This document shows, piece after piece, positions 1 through 10,206 of a DNA stretch of 64,000 nucleotides (position 1 is its first letter; each line of letters opens with the position of its first letter). Source of the stretch: Allomyces arbusculus (taxonomy: Eukaryota > Blastocladiomycota > Blastocladiomycetes > Blastocladiales > Blastocladiaceae); assembly GCA_027604705.1 (NCBI GenBank), contig JADHYV010000003.1:558001-622000 (forward strand), given 5' to 3'. The notes under the pieces were generated by a model. That model worked only from the letters and a program-made list of their open reading frames with translations. It had not been told where the DNA came from and ran no database searches. The translations under genes and the position numbers were made by a program.

Positions 1-1571
1 GTGCCGGTGCGTGACGGCCACGTGCAGCGGCGTGTTCCCGTCGCGGTCCTTTGCCGCTGGGTCAATTTTGGCGGCGTGCAGTAGCAGCGCGACGAGTTGT
101 ACAGATGTGTCGTGTTCGGCGACGGCGACGGCCAGGTGCAGTGGGGTTTGGTGCCACGTGTTGCGCGCGTTAGCGTCGGCGCCGGCTTCGAGCAGGTAGT
201 GCACGACGTCGGGTGCGCGGGAACGGGCAGAAATGGCGAGGTGCAGGGGAGTGTTGCCGTCGCGGTCAGTCGAGGCGAGGTGCCCGCCGTGGCGCGCAAG
301 GGGCGGGATGAGCGAGACGTGGCCGCCGTGGCACGCAAGGTGCTGGAAAGGGCGATAATGAGTATGATTGGCACGCAGCAAGCAGTAGGAACGGAAGGGA
401 TGATCGGTACCAAGGGCGTCCACCCGCTGCCGTTGGCCGCATTGATCTGGTCCGGGAATTGTTCTGCAAGAAAGGTCGCGGCAGGTAAGAACCCGTTGGT
501 CGCGGCCAAGTGGATCGGATGGTCGCCGTTCTTGTTGGCGGCTGAGATCGAGTGCGGCGCAACGAGTTTCACGAGCGACAAGCTATTGAACGCGGCGGCC
601 GTGTGCAGCGGCGTGTTCCCGTCCGTGTCAGCGACTTGGAACGCGGTGCGGCACGGCGACTCGAGCACATGCTGCGCGAGCAAGTCGACGAGCGGCGTGT
701 CCTGCGCGGCCGTGGCAATGTGCGGCACGGACCGCAGCTGACGCGCCGGGTCCGGCATGCCGAGGTCAATCTTGGTCCATCCGCCGACGGCCTGCACGTA
801 GGCATTGGTCAGTGCCGTGGCCGAGGCCGGGTCGCGCACGTCGGCGATCACATGGAGTGCGTGCGATCCGGCCGCATTGCGCAAATGTGCGGCGACCGGG
901 TCTGCGGCCACGACCGCGGCCAGCGAGGCAGGTGCGAGTTTCTCGATGCAAAAAAAGAGGTAGGCGTCCTGCTTGCCCGGTACAACGGTCCACTGGACGA
1001 CGGGCGCCAGGACCTTGACGTACTCGCCCGGCGCGTCGACGCGGACAATCGCGGCATGCACAGGCGTGAATCCGGCTGCGTCGGGTTGTGCGGACAAGGT
1101 TGCAGCCGGTTCCCTGCCGAGCACGGCGATGGCGCATTTGAGCGTCTCGGCGTCATCGCCCTTGGCGATAGCGAGGTGGAGCAGGTTACGCTGGTCCGTT
1201 GGGACGGGAATACGCCAGTCAGCATTGCCGTCGAGCAGCGCCTTGAGTAAGGCCGGGTTGACGGCGGCGATCATGACGGCCCAGTGCAGTGGAGTCAGCC
1301 CTTGCTTGTCGGCCAAGTTGAAGGGGTTCTCGGCGGGCGGGAGAGACTTGACGTGCTCCGCCATAGCGGCGACGACCTGGAGCTGGTTGGCGGTGACGGC
1401 ATAGTGGACGGGGCTGCCGGAATCGTCGGAGAGCAGGTGCGCCCAGTCGTGCTTGTGCGCCAGGACCGTCTTGACGTCGCCGGCAGCGGCGGCGTGGCAC
1501 ACGAGCGCGATCTGCTCGTGCGGATCGGCGGGTGGCGTGGGCGCAAAGCAGCATTGAAAGAGGAATGCCAT
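1..1571 (-). CDS. Ankyrin-repeat protein, C-terminus cut by window edge
   Basis: Exons 1571-411 and 342-1 (runs off the window); intron 343-410, 68 nt, starts GTACCG and ends TTCCAG, phase 0. The start is the ATG at 1569-1571 (MAFLFQCCFAP). About ten ankyrin-like units can be read, each with a TPLHxA-type core: GLTPLHWAV, RNLLHLAIA, GFTPVHAAI, GNTPLHTAA, GDHPIHLAA, TPLHLACHGGH (restored by splicing), GNTPLHLAI, HQTPLHLAV and GNTPLHVAV. Ankyrin repeats are protein-binding scaffolds, and no catalytic domain is visible in the 500 or so residues seen, so the function is unknown; the missing C-terminus could carry another domain. It is divergent from the kexin gene across the G/C-tract region. Confidence 0.8.
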   Translation of the reverse strand, partial: MAFLFQCCFAPTPPADPHEQIALVCHAAAAGDVKTVLAHKHDWAHLLSDDSGSPVHYAVTANQLQVVAAMAEHVKSLPPAENPFNLADKQGLTPLHWAVMIAAVNPALLKALLDGNADWRIPVPTDQRNLLHLAIAKGDDAETLKCAIAVLGREPAATLSAQPDAAGFTPVHAAIVRVDAPGEYVKVLAPVVQWTVVPGKQDAYLFFCIEKLAPASLAAVVAADPVAAHLRNAAGSHALHVIADVRDPASATALTNAYVQAVGGWTKIDLGMPDPARQLRSVPHIATAAQDTPLVDLLAQHVLESPCRTAFQVADTDGNTPLHTAAAFNSLSLVKLVAPHSISAANKNGDHPIHLAATNGFLPAATFLAEQFPDQINAANGSGWTPLVPIIPSVPTACCVPIILIIALSSTLRATAATSRSSRPLRATAGTSPRLTATATLPCTSPFLPVPAHPTSCTTCSKPAPTLTRATRGTKPHCTWPSPSPNTTHLYNSSRCYCTPPKLTQRQRTATGTRRCTWPSRTG

Positions 1572-2355
1572 CTTGCGGTGCGGTGCGGGCAGGGGCCAGC
1601 GGGGGGGGGGGGGGGGGCGCGGGGGGGGCGGGGGGGGGGGCGGGGGGTTATTGGGGGGTTTGGGGATTTGTGGGCTGTGGGCGGGGGGGGGATCTGGTTT
1701 ACACGGCCCGGGGGGGCCGNNNNNNNNNNGGGGGGGGGGGGGGGCGGGGGCCCCCCCCCCCCTCCCACCCGGCGCGGCCCGGGGGGGGGGGGGGGGGGGG
1801 GCGGCGCCGGGGGGGGGCGCCCCCCCCCAGCTGGCAGAGAGCGAGCTGGGGAGGTCGGTACTTGGGCGGTTGGTGGATTGCTGGACTGTGGACGGTGGTC
1901 GTATCTGGTATCCACGGCACGGCGGCGCCGCCAATTATCGAATGCGGGCAGATGCGAGCAGTCTCGTGCGCTCGCCGACGTCGTCGGCGACGGCGTGGCG
2001 AGCAGCAAGCAACACGGCGCAATCCGCTGCGAGACGTTGTGGGAGACACGTCGTGCCCGTGGCGTGAAGGTGACGTGAAGACGTGTGGTGCGCGCCTTGC
2101 CGCGCTTCGGCTCGCCACGTCTCATGCTTGCTGCCCACCCGCTGCCCACCCCATCGTGCCGCTGAACGTGTCGCCGACGAGCACCGGCCCACCCGTGCCG
2201 TGCCGCTCTGTCGTGCTCGACCCCGACTTGTCCAACTCTGCGCAACTTGCCGCACCCGCCCGCCCTCGCGCCGCCCCGCTTCCGCTCACTCACGCCAACC
2301 ACGCGGCCTTGATTTGCTTCGACTCCATACCTTCGCCGACGCGGCCATCACCACC
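1572..2355. other. Intergenic region with G/C homopolymer tracts and a sequencing gap
   Basis: This separates two divergent genes, so it should hold both promoters. Positions about 1600-1830 are almost pure G or C runs around ten Ns at 1720-1729. Open frames across this stretch are artefacts of the homopolymers. No core promoter element can be picked out with confidence. Confidence 0.85.
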
Positions 2356-5314
2356 ATGTCGGTTCCCTCCCGTGCCGCGCCGTCTCTTGGCGTGTCAACG
2401 CGCCGACGCCGGCATGCGCCTCTTTCGGCACCCGTTGCGCTCTTGATCGCTGCCCTCGCACTACTTCTTGCGGCGGCTCTGTCCGCACCAGTCCTTGCCG
2501 ACCCAGCTCCACCGCACCAAATGGACCACACCAACTACCACTACTTTGCCGTGCGCGTGCACGACGGCGCCGACCCGCACCTGGCCGCGCGCGACGTGGC
2601 CGCCGCCGTGCACTGTCCTGTCACGCACTCGGTCGAGCTCGTTGGCCCTGTCGGCAACCTGCCACGCCATTTCCTCTACCGTGCGCCCGCCGAATGCCAG
2701 ATGGCGCTCGCAAAGCGCGACCCAGAAGCGCCCTTGCACTCGCACCTCGTCCGCCGCGCGCTCGAGGAGCACAACGACGTTGTCTACGTGGAACCGCAAA
2801 TCCCAACGCGCCGGTTGCACAAGCGCGCGCCCACAGCGATCACGCAAGCCGACGCGCAATCCGTCTTTGATTCGGCTAATATCCGCGACCCGGGGTTCCC
2901 GCAGCAGTGGCACCTGGTACGTCTCGCGTGCTCTTTCCTCTTGCAGCAACCAAAAGGGAATACTCGGTCTTATTTCTGAACCGCGAAAGTGCGCTGCTCG
3001 TCCCCACGTCCGCCACCATCATCGTCGCGACCTCTAGTACAACCGCGTCAACCCGCGCAGCGACATCAACGTCACGGGTGTCTGGGCGCAGGGCGTGTTT
3101 GGGCACAACGTGACTGTGGCGCTCGTCGACGACGGACTCGACTTTGACGCCGCCGACTTGCGAGACCAGTTTGTATGTCCTGGTTTGATGACGGAGATGT
3201 CGACGTTTGATTGGTTTTTTCCCCGCTCATGGTGTTCAAATCAATATAGGACCTGCAAGGCTCCTACGACTTCAACGACCACGGCAAGGAACCGCGCCCG
3301 CGGCTGTCCGACGACTACCACGGGACACGCTGTGCCGGCGAAGTCGCGGCCGCGAGAAATGACGCGTGCGGCGTAGGCGTGGCCTTTGGTGCACGCGTCG
3401 CCGGGATTCGCATCCTCTCGGGTCAACTCACGACCGGTGACGAGGCTGCGGCCTACACGTACGCACATGAGACGAACCATATTTACAGCTGCTCGTTTGG
3501 GCCCGAGGATAACGGTGCCGTCGTGGAAGGACCCTCGGAGCTCGTGCACGATGCGTTCCGACACGGCGTCGAGCAAGGGCGTGGCGGGCTCGGGTCAATT
3601 TACGTGTTCGCGTCGGGCAACGGCGGGCGGCAGGACGACGACTGTAATGCCGACGGGTACGCTAACTCGAATTATACGATTACGATTGGCGCCGTCGATC
3701 GCAACGACCAAGTACCGTGGTATGCCGAGAATTGTGCGGCGCAGTTGGCGGTCACATACAGTGGTGGATCGCATGGCGCCGCAGGCATTGTACGTTGATG
3801 GTACTCTACAGGGTGTTTCAGATGATGACCTGACACACGCCGTCGACCTAGTTCACCACCGACGTGGGCGCCAGCAAATGCACCGATAACCACAGCGGCA
3901 CGTCGGCGGCCGGTACGGTCACCTGCATCCTCTCTTCTCGCTCCTCCACCTGGTCCTAACCCGCCCCCATCCCCTCACCCACAGCCCCCATCGGCGCAGG
4001 CATCTTCGCGCTGGTCCTGTCCGTGCGCCCGGACTTGACCTGGCGCACCCTACAACACCTGGTCGTGGAAACCGCCGTCCCGTTCGACGTCGACATCCCC
4101 TCGCACGCGTGGTCAGCACTCCCGTCCGGGAGGTTCTTCTCGCACCATTTCGGGTACGGCAAGCTCGACGCCTACGCGCTCGTCTCTGCTGCACGCACAC
4201 GACGCAACGTGGCCCCCGCCGTCGCCGTCGAATCGGCCTGGCACGTGCTCGATCTGCCGATATCGACCATGGCCAAGCGCGACCGGTTCGTGAGCGCCGT
4301 CGCGGGCACCGGACTCGGTTTCGTGAATCATACGATTACCGTGGCGCCCGGGCAAGTGGAAGCGGCGGGCGCGAGGCGCAACGGGACCGAGTACGTGAGG
4401 GCGACGGTCTGGATTGACCACGAGCAGCGCGGGGATCTGGAGCTGGATTTGGTGAGCCCAAATGGGATCGTGAGCCATTTGCTCGTGCGCCGGCCGTACG
4501 ATTATTCGGATAAGGGGTTCCAGAACTGGACCATGTCGACGGTGCAGCACTGGTACGTTGTTTGGGCATCGTGGGATACGAGTTTGGATTGGGACTGACC
4601 ACAGTGTCGAATAGGGGCGAGGACCCGATCGGCAACTGGACGCTCGTCGTCATGGACAAGTCGAACCCCAAGGCCGGCGGCACGCTGCGCGGGTGGTCGC
4701 TGCAAGTCTACATGGAGTCCAACGCCACGACCGCCGCGCTTTCACCGCCACCGCGGCCGCCATCGTCGTCGCGTCCGATCCCGCCAGCATCGACGAGCAC
4801 GTTGGCCGCACCCGCGCCGCCATCCTCGTCGGCACCGGCTCCACCAGCTTCGAGCCTACTACCGGCACCCAGCACTTCGTCGGACGCCGAATCCTCCTCT
4901 CTCCCCGACACGCGACCCACGACAGACCCCGTCGCCGAAGAAGTCTCGGCCGCCCATGTCCTGGGCGTCCTCATCACATGCACGCTCTCGGCTGGCGCGT
5001 TCCTTGGCACGCTCACGTTCCTCGTCCGCACGGGCCACTGGAAAAAATGTGTTCCGCGCTCATGGCGCGGGGATCGCGGGTCTGGTGGGAACGACGACTA
5101 CGAGTTTATGAAACTCGGGCCGGATTCGGGCGGGCGGCTGGCGGACCACGAGGTTCTGTTTGATTCGTTCCTCGACGACGAGGAGGAGGGAGATGAGGAG
5201 GCGCAGCGAGGGAAGGCTGCGGTGCATGTCGAGGACGACGACGGGGCGGACGGGGAGAATGTGGTCCTGTTTGCCGCATCAACGTCGCCGGGGTTGAGGC
5301 CTGTCGCGCGGTAA
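2356..5314 (+). CDS. KEX2: Kexin-type subtilisin proprotein convertase
   Basis: Six exons: 2356-2916, 3038-3172, 3250-3789, 3852-3912, 3985-4552, 4615-5314; 854 aa. The start ATG has a good context (CACCATGTC). A signal-like hydrophobic stretch lies at residues 27-48, a prodomain ends at Lys-Arg 156-157 (LHKR), and a catalytic triad follows: Asp in LVDDGLDF (about 218), His in DYHGTRCAGE (256), Ser in NHSGTSAAAP (430), with oxyanion Asn in FASGNGG. A P-domain follows, then a Ser/Pro/Thr-rich stalk, one membrane helix (VLGVLITCTLSAGAFLGTL) and an acidic cytosolic tail, which is the standard late-Golgi kexin layout. The family cleaves secreted precursors after KR/RR. The Ser codon region is split by the 72-nt intron 4. 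Its 3' end lies 31 nt from the convergent next gene. Confidence 0.93.
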
Positions 5315-5345
5315 GAAAGTAGGAAAACATAATGTAGTTTGGTGT

Positions 5346-6007
5346 TCACGGTGTCGCGCCCAAGTGGTAGCATCCTGTCCCGAGTTCCAGCAGCGTCAGG
5401 GCGCCGAGCGCCGCGAGCGAGGCCAGGTACTGCGTGACGGTGGAGGTGGTCATGCTGAGCTGGTCGACGAGTGGGAAGGGGTCGCCGGGACGCGCGTCGT
5501 AGAGCGCGGTCGCGGACTTGGTCGAGACAAGTTGCGCGTTGAGCGTGCCAAAGTAGAGCGTCGTGGCGAGGATCACGAGCTTTGGAAGCCAAGGCAATCA
5601 GGCAAACAGCCAGCCCAGCGAGGAAAACTGGAAGGACGTACTCGCAGCACCAAACTCGCCATCCACCATCCGATCCCACGGCCCGTCCACGTCCACCTGG
5701 GCGGCGGCTCGCTGCTGCTCCTCCTGGCTTTGGACAGCTGGTTGACACCGAAGATGACGAACTGCGTCCACGCCCACGCGGCAGGCATGAGGAACGGGAT
5801 CACGACGAGCGCGAGAGACACGGCGAGCATCGACTGCGAGACGCCGAGCAGTGTCTGGGGGTATGGCGGGACAGCGGCCAGGTATCCTCTGTCGGCGAGG
5901 ATCTCAGCGACGAGCGATAGGAGCGTGGCGTGCAGCGCCGTGTCAGCGGCGAGAAGCAGCGTGTGCAGGACCGGCGGGTGCCGGCGCGCGCTGGAGGGAG
6001 CGCCCAT
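5346..6007 (-). CDS. Small polytopic membrane protein, uncharacterised
   Basis: Exons 6007-5642 and 5579-5346, with a 62-nt intron (5580-5641; donor GTACGT, branch-like CTGAT, acceptor AAAG); 199 aa. The start is the ATG at 6005-6007 (MGAPSSARR). Hydrophobic segments are visible around residues 15-40, 55-90 (LAVSLALVVIPFLMPAAWAW), 120-135 (LVILATTLYFGTL) and 165-185 (YLASLAALGALTLLEL), suggesting four membrane helices. A second frame through the intron is also open, so the exact exon junction is less certain than the ends. I do not recognise the family. It is head-to-head with the coiled-coil gene at 6274 and tail-to-tail with the kexin gene. Confidence 0.55.
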
Positions 6008-6273
6008 GGCTGGGGTGCTGTGATTTGCGTTGAGTTGTCGTCCTGAATTCGGTTATCGGAAGCTGGTCGACGTGTGTTGGATCGACGTTGACGGTCGAGT
6101 TGGAGAGGACTCTGACGCGGTCACGTTCCTCGCTTTACGAAGTGATCAGGAAGTGCGGGGTGACCAAGCAGCAGGCTCCACAACCTGCACTTCATCGTTG
6201 ACGACAGCGCGTCGCCGCTGCAGTTTGCCACCTCGCTGAACTAGCCCAATGAAAACCCCGCCAGCTCGCCACG

Positions 6274-7685
6274 ATGCCCTCGACACCAACCAAGCCCGCG
6301 CGATCCGCGGCCCAGCCGACGGCAGCACCCAAGCCGAGCCCATCTCGGTCGCCGCCTCTTGACCTGACGTCCAAGAACCGGTTGCGCGCCAAACAGTACC
6401 AGCGCGCGCATGAGCAGCAGCGTATCCGCGCTGAATGTCCCCTCATCGAGATTCACGAGTCATGGGACGCGCTGCGCGCCGCCGCGCCGATTCTTCCCAG
6501 CAGCAAGCCCGCGCGCGGCCGCCCCAGCATCGCCGACACCGGCGACGCGCACTCACGCAGAGCCTCGACGGTTCCGGCAGCGCTGGCGGATTTTGGTTAC
6601 GACGAGAGCGACGATGAAAGCGACGCCGAGGACGACGGCAGTGAAGCCGACGACAATGACGGCTCGTCCAGCCGCATCGCGCCGTTCCGCGACACGACGT
6701 TCCTGACGGGCACGGGCCACATTGCCGGCAACAACTCGGACGAAGCCGGAAGTGAAGTTGACGCCATGCCCGATCTCGACCGGTACTTTGCCGAGTACCG
6801 GATGCCGCGCATGCCGCAATGGGACGCGCCGTTACCGACCGATATGCTCGCATCGGTGCGGCTGTTGCGGCAAGCGCTGCGCGGATCGCACGTGCACTAC
6901 TGGGCACTGCACGATGCGCACTATGCGGCGCAGACGGAAGCATCCAAGCGGCGCACGCGTGTCGGGTGGAAGCGCGCGTACCTCGATGCGACGTACGGCG
7001 AGTCGACGCCGGGATTGGACGCGTCGACGAGCGGGGCGGGTGCGGGGACGGGTGGGAAAGCGGCGATGGAAGCGCGCAAGGATGGAGGGGAGGGGGATGG
7101 GTCCGAGAGCGACGATGCGGCACTGCTAGACGAGAATCCGGGTTTGCGGTCGCCGGTTGGCAGTGAGTGGAGTGCCGCGTCGCTAGCGGGTGACGTGCCG
7201 TCGTCGTGGCGGCACCGCGGCGGCAGTAAGAAGAAAAAGAAGGGCAAGGCGGGCGCGGGTGCGGCCGATGGGATGGGCGACGTGCGCAACCTCATGAAGA
7301 AGGTGCACTACAAGCTGCAGCTCCTGGAAGCGGAGATGGGTACTTTGATTAAACCACTTGATCGAGCTGTTCGACTTACGGTGGACTGACTCGAACATCG
7401 CCCTGTCTAGCGCGGATGGGGGCCGAGGAGACCAAGCGCAAGCGTGAGCGCGAGGCCATGCTGGGCGGCGGGTCACGACTATACCTCGGGTCCAAGCTCA
7501 ATGGGTTTTCGCCGGCCGTGGGTACGAGCGGGCACTTGTCGCACGGATCGAGCGTGCACAGCATGCGATCTGGATCCAATTTGCGTTTGAGCGCAAGCGG
7601 GCATGGTCGTGCTGGGATGGGCAGCACACAGGGGATCGCGCACTTGGTCTTGCCCCTGGGCAAGGGGCAGGCGACTCCACCCTGA
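6274..7685 (+). CDS. Uncharacterised acidic, coiled-coil-ended protein
   Basis: Exons 6274-7339 and 7411-7685 (intron 71 nt, GTACTT...CTCTAG); 446 aa. It begins MPSTPTKPARS with a Pro/Ser-rich head and a basic helical stretch (NRLRAKQYQRAHEQQRIRAE, residues 36-55). A strongly acidic Ser/Asp segment follows near residues 110-130, then a globular-looking middle (DRYFAEYRMPRMPQWDAPLP) and a Lys run (KKKKKGK). A C-terminal coiled-coil-like helix reads through the splice (MKKVHYKLQLLEAEMARMGA). I do not recognise a family. The splice is supported because it joins two halves of one amphipathic helix and removes an in-frame stop. Confidence 0.65.
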
Positions 7686-7812
7686 CCTTAGTATTATATT
7701 TGAAAATACAGACAAAGGAACGAAGAAGAGTTGCCTTTGACGGGCTCGGGGATCGGTATGCCAAACAGAGATGACACACTGCAGAATCCTGGCATGCTGT
7801 TCTTCACAATGT

Positions 7813-7893
7813 TGGTTCGATTGGGGTTCGAACCCACGCCTCTTTACGAGCTTGCAACTCGGAAGGAGCACACTGGCCACTCAGTCATCGGGC
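7813..7893 (-). other. tRNA-like element with A- and B-box (tRNA pseudogene or SINE head)
   Basis: The minus strand has an A-box-like TGACTGAGTGGCC (7887-7875) and a good B-box GGGTTCGAACCC near 7837-7825, spaced like a tRNA gene. A T-arm can be drawn, and a CGAG/CTCG hairpin with a TTGCAAG loop would place a GCA anticodon. However, the acceptor stem does not pair properly and there are extra bases between the D-arm and anticodon arm. I therefore read it as a degenerate tRNA or tRNA-derived Pol III element rather than a working tRNA. No second copy was noticed in the window. Confidence 0.45.
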
Positions 7894-8166
7894 ATACAGA
7901 CTCAACACCCCATGACACTGAGGTTGAGGGCCAAATTACGTAACATTCTTGTTTAAATCATATTTCCGTTGTCATCGTTGTTCGCTTCCATTCCCCAACC
8001 GCTCCAGGTCGTGGGCCCGCTGGTCCCAGGCCCGCGGACCACCGTTTACCCGACCCGACGTGCACCGACAAGCTCTTGCCAACTCTGCACCCAACGCACT
8101 CCACCTCCATCCACCTCGAACGACCCCGGCAATCGACAACGACAGGACAAGTTGCTGCAGCCCGCG

Positions 8167-9916
8167 ATGATCGGCACCGTGCGACCGGTTGCCCGGCTTG
8201 CTGCCCGCAACCCAAGGCCGCACCCTTCCAGCAGCCTGTCACGCCGAACATTCTCGTCGACTGTCGTTACCAGCCCATCACCACGCTCTTACGGCTCAAG
8301 TCATGAAGTCCCAACTCGCACGCGAGCGCATTCGCGATCAATCGTACCAACGTGCATCGGACGACAGTCAAGCACGCTCGTCGCGGCATCGAGAGCCGGC
8401 TCGGCAAGATTGCCATACTCGACAAGCACCACCGCATCAAGCACCGCCGGCGCGTCGGGCAATGCCGCGGCCAAGCGGTCGCAGCTGCACATGCTCGTGC
8501 AGTCGCTCAGCGCGCGACCCATTACGCCCGTGCGCATCCCGGACCTGTTGCGAATTGGCCAGGCGGCCACGGCCGCAGCCAACGGCCAGCCGGTCCAGGA
8601 CGACCCGTTTGGCCAGCACCCGCTCGTAGCCAACGCACAGTTTCTGCAGCGCGAGCTGCCCGTGCGTTTGGCGCTGCGGTGCAAGGCGTTTCAGTCGCTG
8701 CCGTTCATTGTTGGGCTCAACCCGCACATTCACAAGGTCTACACGCTCTACCTCGACTCGCTTGAGCGGCTCACGTCGTTCCGGCCCGTGGTCAACGAAG
8801 ACGACGAAAAGGAGTTTACGAGCATGTTGACGGAGCTCGTCGAAGCACATGTGGACGTGATTCAGACCATTTCGCAAGGTAACCGAAGCTGATTGATTCG
8901 TCGCACCGCGTTTCAGAGCCGTCTGCTCACCGCCGCGACATGATGTAGGATTCCTCGAGTCGCGCGACTATATGCCGGCGCAGGAAATTGGCCAGTTCTT
9001 GGACAAGCTCATTGGTGCGCGCATCGGTGTGCGCGTCTTGGGTGCGTACCGAAACCGTCCCAACCGATTTTGCTTCCTCGGGTGTCCTTGCCGTTCTGAC
9101 CGACACGTTTTCGACGTGACCACCAGCCGAACACCATCTGGCCCTCCACTCACCGCAACCCGACTTTATCGGCATCGTCGACACCAAGCTCTCACCCGTC
9201 TCGGTCGCGCAGCACGTCTACGACTACGTTCGCGAAGTCGCGCAATTCCATTTCGGTGCCGCTCCCGCACTCCAGATTGACGGCATGGTCGACACGACGC
9301 TCGCCTACATTCCCGTGCACCTCGACTACATTCTCGCAGAACTGTTCAAGAACAGTATTCGCGCGACCGTCGAGCACTACGAGAGAACGTCGGGTAATGG
9401 GCTCGGGTCGCTGCGGCTGTCGGCGGGACTCTCAGACGACGACTTGCCGCCAATTCAGCTGACGGTCGCTCGCGGGCCCGACGATGTGGTCATGCGCATC
9501 CGCGACCAGGGTGGTGGCATTCCGTACGAGGATTTGCAGCGCGTGTTCGAGTATTCGTACACGAGCGTGCAGGGCAAGGGGTATAACCGGTCGGCGACGG
9601 GTGTGGGCGCGAGTACCACGGACCCGCAGTCGGCCATGTCAGAAATGATGATGCAGTCAGGGATTGGTGGGCCGATTGCCGGACTGGTGCGTTTCTGTGC
9701 ATTTTTTTTCTTTCTGGTTCCTTTCGGGTGGACAAGTTAGATTGACGTCTAGTGACCCCAAATCGGGCAATATAGGGGTACGGACTCGGCACGGCGCGCG
9801 TCTACAGCCGCTACTTTGACGGGTCGCTGACCATGATCTCGCTCTACGGCCACGGGTGCGACGTGTTCCTGCGGCTCAAGAACATTGACATGGTGTCGTC
9901 CGACATCAAGATTTGA
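8167..9916 (+). CDS. Mitochondrial PDK/BCKDK-family protein kinase
   Basis: Four exons: 8167-8878, 8949-9041, 9127-9686, 9776-9916; 501 aa. The start MIGTVRPVARLAARN looks like a mitochondrial presequence; an in-frame codon at 7969 could extend it but is less presequence-like. The N-terminal helical domain (SLSARPITPVRIPDLLRIGQ) is followed by a GHKL ATPase fold: N-box ELFKNSIRAT, G1 box RDQGGGIP, G2 region GLGYGLGTARVYSRYFDG and the ending DVFLRLKNID. The family phosphorylates the E1-alpha subunit of pyruvate or branched-chain ketoacid dehydrogenase in the matrix and shuts it off. The stretches DFIGIVDTKLSP and DVFLRLKNID resemble BCKDK more than PDK, but substrate cannot be settled by eye. 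All three introns are removed in frame. Confidence 0.88.
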
Positions 9917-10206
9917 ATCAGACGGCGCAGCTGGCTGACGCGACTTGCTTTCCCGTCGCTGCCCGACGTTGCCCCCTCCCTCCCATTTGTTGGTGGTGGC
10001 GTGTCCAACTCGTTTCCACCAGTTTGCGCGGCCACGGGAGATGGCCGGTTGTACATGATTTCTTCATTCTTATTCTCCTTGGCTCTCTTTTGATTGATCA
10101 ATTCATTTGCTTGCGTTTGTGTCGGTCAACAGTCGTCAGCAATTCTTGAGCTTTGGTTCTGCGAGGTTTGGACACTTCATATTGCCGAGTCACAGCGAGC
10201 CAGGCG

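Noticed and set aside
1284-2446. Long open frames on both strands across the G/C tract, including poly-Gly and poly-Pro proteins
   Set aside because: They run through homopolymers and the N gap and overlap the ankyrin and kexin starts, so they are artefacts.
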